Assembly (NCBI GenBank): GCA_022447335.1
Contig: JAKVCF010000064.1
Span: 1-12,089 of the forward strand
From: Planctomycetota bacterium
GTDB lineage: Bacteria > Planctomycetota > UBA1135
Length of the DNA: 12,089 nt
Reading direction: 5' to 3'
The notes below the pieces were generated by a model, which saw only the letters and a program-made list of their open reading frames with translations, was not told the origin of the DNA and did not search any database. Below are positions 6,833-12,089 of the stretch, piece by piece; the stretch's first letter is position 1; the number at the start of each line of letters is the position of its first letter. Both the position numbers and the translations under genes were made by a program.

Positions 6833-8177
6833 GTAACTCTTCCTTGGCCGCACGAGCGATCGACGAACCGCGCGCGAGAGCGGCTTCGATGCCGATACCG
6901 AAGAGGGCGTCACTGCCTAAGTAAAGGCCACTGACTTTCTCTAGGTCGTCGAACAGGGCTTGGGCTTCCTTCGCATGTCCGAGCCCGTATCGAGGGACTC
7001 CTCCCGGAATTCGGTAGACCCAGGAGCGTTCAGGTTGCCTTGGCGCGCCAACCCAAGTTTCGAGGTCGGCGGAAAGTAAGTCGACCAATTCGGCATCGGA
7101 GCGCTGCAAAACCAATGGGTCAGCATCGCCGCCGAGCATGCCGCGTAGTAGTACCCACCCATCCGGCACGTGCTGTGGGAAGATAGAGTGCGCGAATTGC
7201 ACACCGAGCACCGGGCTTGGGTGGTCAATCGGGGCGAGGACTCCGAAGCCGGCGCAAGGGTCGGGGATCCGGTCAGCGCGGTGCAGTACCGCGACGGTTG
7301 CGAGGTCCTGCCCTTGGAAGCGGGCGATCGAGTCATTGCCGCGGGGCAGGTACTCGCGCAGTACATACCCTAGTTGGTGAATTGGCAGGCAGACTGCCAG
7401 TTGGCGGCCGACTGCGACTTGCTTGCCATCGCGGAAAAGGAACCACCAGCCCTGTTCCTTGATGGCTGCGTCAACGGAGCAGTTGTAGATCGTATGCTCG
7501 GCCAGAGGTGTAGCTAGCGCTTCAGCAAGTTGGCTGACGCCACCTGGGCAGCTGGTGACTTTGCCGCCGAAAATCTCAGGGTGTTGGCGAGCGGCTTTGG
7601 TGACGGACCCGTAATGCAGTTCGGCATCAGCTACCTGTGGGAAGAGAGCCCGCATCGAGGTGACCTTTGGGTCGCCAGCAAACAGTCCACGCACAATTGG
7701 GCCGGCGATCTTGCGCGAGAAGGAAGTGCCGAAGCGCCGTGTGAAGAACTCTTCAACCGTTTCCTCGGTTCCATCTGGAGCAAAGTCAGCCCACTTTTCG
7801 GTCGCAGCGCGTAGGCGCTCGCGCATCGAGAGTAGATTGCTACTTGTCAGGCCGGAAATGGATTGTGGGAGGGGAACTAGTTGGCGCTGGTTCACCAAGT
7901 AGCGATGGCTGTCCGCGGCATCGGATTCGATGGTGGGCACGGCCAGCGCTTGGCAGGCGGCGTCAGTCTCGGGCGTCGGCCCGGCCCATCCGACAGGGCC
8001 ATGCTCGACAATTAGGCTTTGGCCGTCGAGAATCTCATGGGTGGTACGCATTCGGCCACCTGCGGTGGAGCCGGCGTCTACCAGTTGTACTTGCAGCCCA
8101 GAGGCTTGCGCATGATGGGCGGTGGCGAGGCCGCAAGGCCCAGCCCCCAGTACGAGAAGGTCGGGGTAACCGTTCAT
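6792..8177 (-). CDS. hemG: Protoporphyrinogen oxidase (HemG/HemY type), FAD-dependent
   Basis: A 461-residue flavoprotein of the usual length for HemY-type (oxygen-dependent) protoporphyrinogen or coproporphyrinogen oxidases. The N-terminal dinucleotide-binding motif LLVLGAGPCGLATA (7-20) is followed by an acidic residue at Asp34, the GGRMRT motif (40-45) and VEHGP (57-61), as in the family. The middle has RKIAGPIVRGLFAGDP and PGGVSQLAEAL. The C-terminal FAD motif reads GLYLGSDALFGIGIEAALAR. The enzyme should carry out the oxidation late in haem synthesis. The ATG at 8177 overlaps the stop of the upstream HIT gene in an ATGA, which supports this start over a GTG at 8189. It is the last gene of a three-gene minus-strand operon, and its tail overlaps the FIST gene. 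A related FAD-dependent amine oxidase or carotenoid desaturase cannot be fully excluded from sequence alone. No other haem genes are in view. Confidence 0.82.
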   Translation of the reverse strand: MNGYPDLLVLGAGPCGLATAHHAQASGLQVQLVDAGSTAGGRMRTTHEILDGQSLIVEHGPVGWAGPTPETDAACQALAVPTIESDAADSHRYLVNQRQLVPLPQSISGLTSSNLLSMRERLRAATEKWADFAPDGTEETVEEFFTRRFGTSFSRKIAGPIVRGLFAGDPKVTSMRALFPQVADAELHYGSVTKAARQHPEIFGGKVTSCPGGVSQLAEALATPLAEHTIYNCSVDAAIKEQGWWFLFRDGKQVAVGRQLAVCLPIHQLGYVLREYLPRGNDSIARFQGQDLATVAVLHRADRIPDPCAGFGVLAPIDHPSPVLGVQFAHSIFPQHVPDGWVLLRGMLGGDADPLVLQRSDAELVDLLSADLETWVGAPRQPERSWVYRIPGGVPRYGLGHAKEAQALFDDLEKVSGLYLGSDALFGIGIEAALARGSSIARAAKEELLTYSTEQAVPGSL

Positions 8178-8518
8178 CCGGGGGGCCACTGCAGGGCGCG
8201 CCCACCCAGCACATGGAAGTGCAAATGAAAGACGGATTGGCCACCCTCCTCGCCGATGTTGGTCACTACACGGTAACCGCCCTCAGATAGGCCTTCGGCA
8301 TCGGCGACCTTGGCGCAGACGCGCAACAGGTGGCCGAGCAGTTCGGCGTCCTCGGCCATAGCGTGAGAAAGACTGACGATCGCTTTACGTGGAATGACCA
8401 GCACATGAACCGGCGCTTTTGGAGAAATGTCGCGAAAAGCGATTGCGTGTTCGTCTTCATAGACGAGGTCAGCGGAAACTTCGCCTCGCAGGATCTTGCC
8501 AAAGACGGTGTCGTTCAC
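8174..8518 (-). CDS. hinT: HIT family protein (HinT-like nucleotide phosphoramidase)
   Basis: A 114-residue histidine-triad protein, close to the size of bacterial HinT. It begins MNDTVFGKILRGEVSADLVY, followed by the nucleotide-site strand DISPKAPVHVLVIPRKAI (30-47). It ends with Asn87, GEEGGQSV and the histidine triad HLHFHVLGG (98-106), with His98, His100 and His102. HinT enzymes hydrolyse purine nucleoside phosphoramidates and aminoacyl-AMP adducts in the cytoplasm. Start is a GTG at 8518 that overlaps the stop codon of the upstream Trm112-like gene (GTGA), and its own stop overlaps the hemG start (ATGA). Translation of the three genes is therefore likely coupled. Full catalytic motif, no truncation. 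Confidence 0.93.
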   Translation of the reverse strand: MNDTVFGKILRGEVSADLVYEDEHAIAFRDISPKAPVHVLVIPRKAIVSLSHAMAEDAELLGHLLRVCAKVADAEGLSEGGYRVVTNIGEEGGQSVFHLHFHVLGGRALQWPPG

Positions 8519-8805
8519 GAGCTTTCTGAGGGGCTCGAGCTCTGCTCTATCACCAAGCTCCAGCTTTCTAGATCGAGCTCCTCGGATTCTTCGCGAAGGA
8601 GTACTGGGATTTCGTCTCGTATGGGGTATCGAAGGCGCGTTTCGGGGTCAGTCGAAACGAGCCAATCTCCCTTCTGTACCAGGGGCTTGCGGCTCACCGG
8701 GCAGCATAAGAGCGCAAGGAATTCGGGGTCTAATTCGACCATGTCTTCATGATAGGCCCAACCGGAGCTCTGGGGAATCCCGATAGCTCTGCGTAGAATC
8801 TTCAT
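8515..8805 (-). CDS. Trm112/UPF0434 (YcaR)-like small protein
   Basis: A 96-residue protein, first gene of the minus-strand operon. The core, residues about 24-72, reads VELDPEFLALLCCPVSRKPL and then LVSTDPETRLRYPIRDEIPV, the typical pattern of the bacterial Trm112/YcaR family. The usual CPxC zinc pair is changed to CPVS (Ser38), although an additional Cys34 precedes Cys35. The second half has no cysteine. It probably does not bind zinc in the classical way. The ATG at 8805 has GAGG five bases upstream (8811-8814, minus strand), which supports this start and an N-terminal extension of 21 residues over the internal ATG at 8742. Members are associated with methyltransferase partners in other lineages; the role here is unknown. 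The C-terminal tail is acidic and Ser-rich. Confidence 0.85.
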   Translation of the reverse strand: MKILRRAIGIPQSSGWAYHEDMVELDPEFLALLCCPVSRKPLVQKGDWLVSTDPETRLRYPIRDEIPVLLREESEELDLESWSLVIEQSSSPSESS

Positions 8806-8850
8806 AATATCCTCAAGCCCTTCATACGCTCTGAGCTTACTGTTCCACCC

Positions 8851-9549
8851 GTGGCCAAGAAGACCCTCCTTCTAGTCGAGGATGATGACGACCTCCTTGA
8901 AGTCCTCCGCCTAACCTTTGAGGCGGAGGGCTTTCGGTGTTTGGTTGCGGACAACGGCGAGGATGCGCTCACGCTCTGCCGCCGTCACGGGCCCGACCTT
9001 GTAATTCTCGATTTAATGCTTCCAGGCATCGACGGGATTGAAGTGTGTACTGAAATCAAGCGGGACCGAGCCTTGTCGCGGACCCCTATCTTGATGTTGA
9101 CCGCCAAGTCAGAGGAAAGCGATGTAGTTCTTGGTCTTGGCGTAGGCGCTGATGACTATGTGACGAAGCCAGCTCGCCCGCGTGAGCTGGTAGCCCGTGT
9201 TCGCAACATTCTTCGCCGTCCTCTTGCGAGTGATTCTGTTATTGCCGACCAGGTTGTTTCGGTCGGCGGGGTTGTAATCGACCCTACCCGATTTGAGGTA
9301 CGCGCAGGCGACCTGGCCATTCGACTGACGCCAGCTGAGTTCAAACTACTACAAGTCCTTGCGGAATCTCCCGGGCGAGTTTTTCGTCGCGGAGATTTAC
9401 TAGATTCGGTGGTTGGGCCAGGCACAGTTGTTACGGAGCGGAACATCGATACTCATGTAAAATCTTTGCGGAAGAAACTTGGGGGTCATGGGGATCTGAT
9501 CGAGACCGTGCGCGGGGTCGGATACCGCTTCACAGACGAGGCCACGTGA
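8851..9549 (+). CDS. phoB: Response regulator PhoB (OmpR/PhoB family)
   Basis: A 232-residue two-domain regulator starting at a GTG; no ATG lies nearby in frame and no clear ribosome site is visible. The receiver domain (about 4-120) shows the acidic cluster EDDDD (10-14), the phosphoacceptor Asp54 in LVILDLMLPGIDG, the switch Thr84 (MLTAKSEE) and the conserved Lys106 (DDYVTKP). The winged-helix domain (about 130-230) contains IRLTPAEFKLLQVLAESPGR, then ERNIDTHVKSLRKKLG and ETVRGVGYRF, the hallmark of the OmpR/PhoB class. It would bind promoters of phosphate-starvation genes when phosphorylated. The downstream PhoR-like kinase, with a 4-bp overlap, and pstS-pstC make the PhoB assignment strong. 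It is divergent from the Trm112-like operon with only 45 bp between starts. Confidence 0.93.
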   Translation: MAKKTLLLVEDDDDLLEVLRLTFEAEGFRCLVADNGEDALTLCRRHGPDLVILDLMLPGIDGIEVCTEIKRDRALSRTPILMLTAKSEESDVVLGLGVGADDYVTKPARPRELVARVRNILRRPLASDSVIADQVVSVGGVVIDPTRFEVRAGDLAIRLTPAEFKLLQVLAESPGRVFRRGDLLDSVVGPGTVVTERNIDTHVKSLRKKLGGHGDLIETVRGVGYRFTDEAT

Positions 9550-10700
9550 GCTGGATCTTGGGGGCACTTTCCGCGATCTGCGGAGGTTACGCGATTCGTC
9601 AGCGGATCGTGAGCTCACGTGCGCAAAAGCAGTTGGGCTTACTCACGATGCGCCGTGAATCGATGCGCCGTGTGCTCGAGCACCTAGATGAGGGCGCGCT
9701 GTTGCTGGGCAGTAGTGGGGAGGTGCTGTATTCCAATGCGGCCGCATTGCATCTGTTGGGCGCGGAACCGCGGCGTGAAGGTGAACTGATAACGCTAGAC
9801 CGGCTCACTGGAAGTGCAGCCATTCTTGAAGCGGTTGCTGCACATCGTGGCGGGACTGAGCGCCGCGTGGTTATGGCGGAGGCCGAAGATCAGGAGTCTT
9901 TTGCGCTGGAACTTACTGTGGCGCCTGCGGGGCCAGAGCGATTGCTGTTGGTGCTGCGCGATGTGCGCGAATCGGCGGCGGTTGAACGGAAGCGCCGCGA
10001 CTTTGTTGCGAATGCTTCGCACGAACTGAAGACGCCGATCGCAGCCTTATTCGGCATACTCGACTTGATAGATATAGTTTCGGAAGAGAAGCGCCAAGAG
10101 TTGATGGAGCGCGCTCGCCGCAACGCTTTCAGCTTGGCGGAGATGACAGAGGATCTGCTTGGCATCGCGCGCGCAGAAGACCCTGACTGGCGCCCTCTGC
10201 CAGTTACTATTTCACTAGCGGAGGCTGTCGAGGAAGTCGTTGCTTCCGCAGAGCAGATTGCTGAAGGCAAAGGCCTCGTGCTGTCGGTTGAGATTGCGGA
10301 TCGCCCACTCGAGCTCGAGGTGGACCCCACCAGCTTCAAGACGGTATTGCGCAACTTAGTGCAAAACGCGATCAACTACACGCCAGAGGGCAGCGTGCAG
10401 GTACGCCTTACGCATGACATTGGGATTGGCGCGCGCGTCGAGGTAGAAGACACTGGCCCGGGTATCGATCCAGAAGTTCTTCCCCACATTTTCGAACGCT
10501 TCTTTCGCGGAGATCCTGCGCACAGCCGCGCTACAGGCGGGACAGGCCTCGGCTTGTCTATTGCGCGGAATCTGGTTAATCGCATGGGCGGAAGAATCGC
10601 TGTAGAAAGCCGTTGCGGGGAAGGGACCTTGTTCTGGGTGGAGCTGCCAGAGAAGCCTTCAAACCCTCTTCCTGGCTCAGTGGCGGTGGGCGGTCGCTAG
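9546..10700 (+). CDS. phoR: Phosphate regulon sensor histidine kinase PhoR
   Basis: 384 residues, starting at a GTG inside the phoB stop (GTGA overlap), indicating translational coupling. A short N-terminal hydrophobic segment (about residues 3-16, SWILGALSAICGGY) is the only candidate membrane anchor, and there is no periplasmic sensor domain. A PAS-like region follows (about 38-145, with EGALLLGSSGEVLYSNAAAL). HisKA contains ANASHELKTPIAAL with the phosphorylated His159. The HATPase domain has the N box LRNLVQNAINY (268-278), G1 DTGPGI (302-307), F box FERFF (316-320) and G2 GGTGLGL (331-337). All catalytic motifs are intact. The layout matches PhoR, which senses phosphate indirectly through the Pst transporter and PhoU. 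It would phosphorylate the adjacent PhoB under phosphate limitation. Confidence 0.92.
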   Translation: MSWILGALSAICGGYAIRQRIVSSRAQKQLGLLTMRRESMRRVLEHLDEGALLLGSSGEVLYSNAAALHLLGAEPRREGELITLDRLTGSAAILEAVAAHRGGTERRVVMAEAEDQESFALELTVAPAGPERLLLVLRDVRESAAVERKRRDFVANASHELKTPIAALFGILDLIDIVSEEKRQELMERARRNAFSLAEMTEDLLGIARAEDPDWRPLPVTISLAEAVEEVVASAEQIAEGKGLVLSVEIADRPLELEVDPTSFKTVLRNLVQNAINYTPEGSVQVRLTHDIGIGARVEVEDTGPGIDPEVLPHIFERFFRGDPAHSRATGGTGLGLSIARNLVNRMGGRIAVESRCGEGTLFWVELPEKPSNPLPGSVAVGGR

Positions 10701-10755
10701 CAGGCGCCCTTTCCCAGCTTTTCCGGCAAGTTCCATTCCGCCTTCACTTTTCTCA

Positions 10756-10779
10756 CACAAAAGGTGGGTAACTTTTGTG
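10756..10779. promoter_or_regulatory. Perfect 8-bp inverted repeat upstream of pstS (candidate operator or hairpin)
   Basis: CACAAAAG (10756-10763) and CTTTTGTG (10772-10779) are exact reverse complements with an 8-base spacer. They lie in the 103-bp gap between phoR and pstS, 24 bases before the pstS ATG. The surrounding region (10740-10755) is pyrimidine-rich. The element could be a dyad bound by a regulator. Alternatively, it could be a weak stem near the pstS ribosome site. It does not match the direct-repeat form of the classical Pho box. Confidence 0.5.
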
Positions 10780-10790
10780 CGCCCCCAACG

Positions 10791-10795
10791 CGGAG
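10791..10795 (+). promoter_or_regulatory. Ribosome binding site that fixes the pstS start
   Basis: GGAGG lies 8 bases before the ATG at 10804. This is one of the few clear Shine-Dalgarno sites in the window. It favours this start over the in-frame GTG at 10777, which would add nine residues before the signal peptide and fall in the right arm of the inverted repeat. Confidence 0.75.
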
Positions 10796-10803
10796 GCCTA
10801 CAA

Positions 10804-11850
10804 ATGAACAAGTTTTTCCACCGAGGTGTAGCAGCCATTTTTTCCGCTTCATTCCTTATGGGCCTTGCTTCTGCTCAGCAGATGAAAGTCGATAAGGAGC
10901 TTCCGAGCTTTAAGCCGACGCCTAACGTTAAATACGAGGGTCGCCTGAGCGCGGTCGGGTCTGACACCATGATTAATGTAATGAACCTCTGGGGCGAAGC
11001 TTTTAAGAAGCATCACCCCGAGGTGCGCATTCAAGTCGAAGGCAAGGGATCTAGTACGGCTCCTCCAGCTTTGATCGAAGGCACTTCGCAGTTTGGCCCG
11101 ATGAGCCGTGCGATGAAAGATGCCGAAAAAGACGCCTTCATCAAGAAGTTTGGTTACGAGCCATTCCCGGTTCGCACCTCATTGGATGCGCTGGCAGTTT
11201 TCGTTAACAAAAATAATCCGGTTGCCAGCATGACGATGGAGCAAGTCGACGCCATTTTCTCGAAGGCTCGCAAGCTGGGGCACGGTGAAGATATCACCAC
11301 TTGGGGCCAGCTTGGCCTAGGTGGGGACTGGTTTGCCGCCCGGCTTTCTCTCTACGGGCGCAACTCGGCTTCGGGCACCTATGGGTACTTCAAGAAAGTT
11401 GCCCTGGGGAAGGGTGACTACAAGGACACCGTTAAAGAGCAGCCGGGCTCGGCTGGCGTCGTTAACTCAATCTCGAGCGATGAGTTCGGCGTTGGCTATT
11501 CGGGAATCGGTTACCTGACCTCAAGTGTGCGCGCCGTACCACTTTCGGTAGACGGAGAAGAGTACTTTGAGGCCAGCCTGGCTAACGTAGTTTCGGGGGA
11601 TTACCCACTTGGTCGATTCTTGTACGTTTACATAAATAAGAACCCAAAAAAGGCGCTTGATCCAGTTCAGGCGGAGTTCCTTCGCTTTGTGTTTTCGAAA
11701 GAAGGCCAGGAGATCGTGATCAAGTCGGGTTACCTGCCGATTACCGCGGGCGTTGCTGAGAGAGAGTGCAAGAGCCTGGGGATTCCCTTCCAGCGTTCCA
11801 AGAAGACAAAACTAAAGCCTCTGCAAGCCTCGGCCAAGAGCCCGATCTAG
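10804..11850 (+). CDS. pstS: Phosphate ABC transporter substrate-binding protein PstS
   Basis: 348 residues beginning with a clear Sec signal peptide (MNKFFHRGVAAIFSASFLMG, cleavage probably after LASA at about residue 24). The mature part is a PstS-type type II periplasmic binding protein. Phosphate-site motifs are visible: LSAVGSDTM (48-56), EGKGSSTAPPALIEGT (79-94), FGPMSRAM (97-104), TSLDALAVFVNKNNP (125-139) and YGRNSASGTYGYF (184-196). The C-terminus has FVFSKEGQEIVIKSGYLPI, typical of the family. No lipobox is present, so it should be a soluble periplasmic protein. It captures phosphate and delivers it to the PstC/PstA permease. It follows phoB-phoR and precedes pstC by 42 bp, so regulation by PhoB is expected. 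A well-placed ribosome site implies high expression. Confidence 0.93.
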   Translation: MNKFFHRGVAAIFSASFLMGLASAQQMKVDKELPSFKPTPNVKYEGRLSAVGSDTMINVMNLWGEAFKKHHPEVRIQVEGKGSSTAPPALIEGTSQFGPMSRAMKDAEKDAFIKKFGYEPFPVRTSLDALAVFVNKNNPVASMTMEQVDAIFSKARKLGHGEDITTWGQLGLGGDWFAARLSLYGRNSASGTYGYFKKVALGKGDYKDTVKEQPGSAGVVNSISSDEFGVGYSGIGYLTSSVRAVPLSVDGEEYFEASLANVVSGDYPLGRFLYVYINKNPKKALDPVQAEFLRFVFSKEGQEIVIKSGYLPITAGVAERECKSLGIPFQRSKKTKLKPLQASAKSPI

Positions 11851-11857
11851 CCTGGAT

Positions 11858-11881
11858 AGCCGAGGCCGCACTTCCTAGGCT
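11858..11881 (+). other. Weak imperfect hairpin between pstS and pstC
   Basis: AGCCGAGG (11858-11865) can pair with CCTAGGCT (11874-11881) with one internal mismatch and an 8-base loop. It has no U-tract, so it is not an intrinsic terminator. Stems between a binding-protein gene and its permease gene often stabilise the upstream message, but here that is only a possibility. Confidence 0.25.
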
Positions 11882-11892
11882 TCGCTCCATAT

Positions 11893-12089
11893 ATGGACAA
11901 ACGTAGGCTCGCTGACCGCATTGCCGCCCAAGTCGTAAGCTTGGGCGGATTTGGCGTTGGGATAGCGGTGTTTTTCATCGCTTTTTACCTCATTAAAGAG
12001 GCGGCGCCGCTTGTGGGGAAGCCCAAGCTCGGCTCGGGGGGTCCGGCCATTTCTGCACCTCCTGCGATGATTGGTGGGGCCGAGCTCTT
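11893..12089 (+). CDS. pstC: Phosphate ABC transporter permease PstC (3' partial)
   Basis: The frame opens with ATG at 11893 and stays open to the window edge, giving 65 codons. The visible part starts MDKRRLADRIAAQVVSLGG, a positively charged amphipathic start. One membrane segment follows (about residues 17-34, including VGIAVFFIAFYLI) and then KEAAPLVGKP. The charged start, early membrane helix and E-x-x-P-L/F turn match the N-terminus of PstC permeases. Position directly after pstS supports this strongly. The conserved permease loop is beyond the edge, so the call relies largely on context. No ribosome site is obvious. Confidence 0.72.
   Translation, partial: MDKRRLADRIAAQVVSLGGFGVGIAVFFIAFYLIKEAAPLVGKPKLGSGGPAISAPPAMIGGAEL

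Noticed and set aside
8178..8189. GTG at 8189 as the hemG start
   Set aside because: The ATG at 8177 forms an ATGA overlap with the HIT stop and sits at the expected distance from the FAD motif.
8801..8826. Direct repeat TTCATA (8801 and 8821) as a Pho box before phoB
   Set aside because: Only six bases match, the spacing is 20 bp rather than 11 bp, and the first copy overlaps the start codon of the minus-strand gene.
10743..10756. TTCAC/CTCAC pair as a Pho box upstream of pstS
   Set aside because: The repeats are short, inexact and 9 bp apart, which does not match the usual 11-bp periodic direct repeat.
10777..10803. GTG at 10777 as the pstS start
   Set aside because: The ATG at 10804 has a well-spaced GGAGG and begins a normal signal peptide.

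Overview
The window looks like a chromosomal segment of a marine-type Planctomycetota bacterium or a close relative. This rests on indirect evidence. The DNA is GC-rich, most starts lack a clear Shine-Dalgarno sequence, and two large secreted beta-propeller proteins (LVIVD/choice-of-anchor B and FG-GAP) end in what look like related C-terminal domains of a kind I associate with planctomycete secretomes. No rRNA, tRNA, CRISPR, transposase or phage gene was seen, so taxonomy is an inference.

Layout from left to right. (1) 2-937: the C-terminal part of an FtsX/MacB-type ABC permease whose extracytoplasmic region carries at least five perfect 18-bp repeats encoding HEEGHD. It is followed 4 bp later by a DUF3299 putative lipoprotein (942-1610). 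Together they resemble Zrg-like zinc or metal uptake clusters. (2) 1669-3903 (+) and 3908-5530 (-): two secreted propeller proteins that converge tail to tail. Their stop codons are 4 bp apart and lie inside a perfect 24-bp palindrome, and both proteins end in Ile-Gln-stop. (3) 5657-6832 (+): a FIST N/C sensory-domain protein, divergent from the FG-GAP gene, with a C9 tract between them. (4) 8805 down to 6792 (-): a three-gene, start/stop-overlapped operon of a Trm112/UPF0434-like protein, a HinT-type HIT protein and a HemG/HemY-type protoporphyrinogen oxidase. The oxidase overlaps the FIST gene tail to tail by 41 bp. (5) 8851-12089 (+): the left end of a phosphate-starvation locus: phoB, phoR (4-bp overlap), pstS and the start of pstC, which runs off the window.

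Functionally, the right third is a coherent Pho module. A PhoB/PhoR two-component system sits next to the phosphate-binding protein and permease of the high-affinity Pst transporter. A perfect inverted repeat in the phoR-pstS gap is a candidate control element. The left end is probably a metal-handling transporter. The middle is a mix of secreted proteins of unknown purpose and housekeeping genes. The most notable points are the metal-binding repeat built into an ABC permease, the shared C-terminal domain of the two converging secreted proteins, and the palindrome joining their ends. I do not see a clearly new multi-gene system. No gene-free stretch exceeds about 130 bp.
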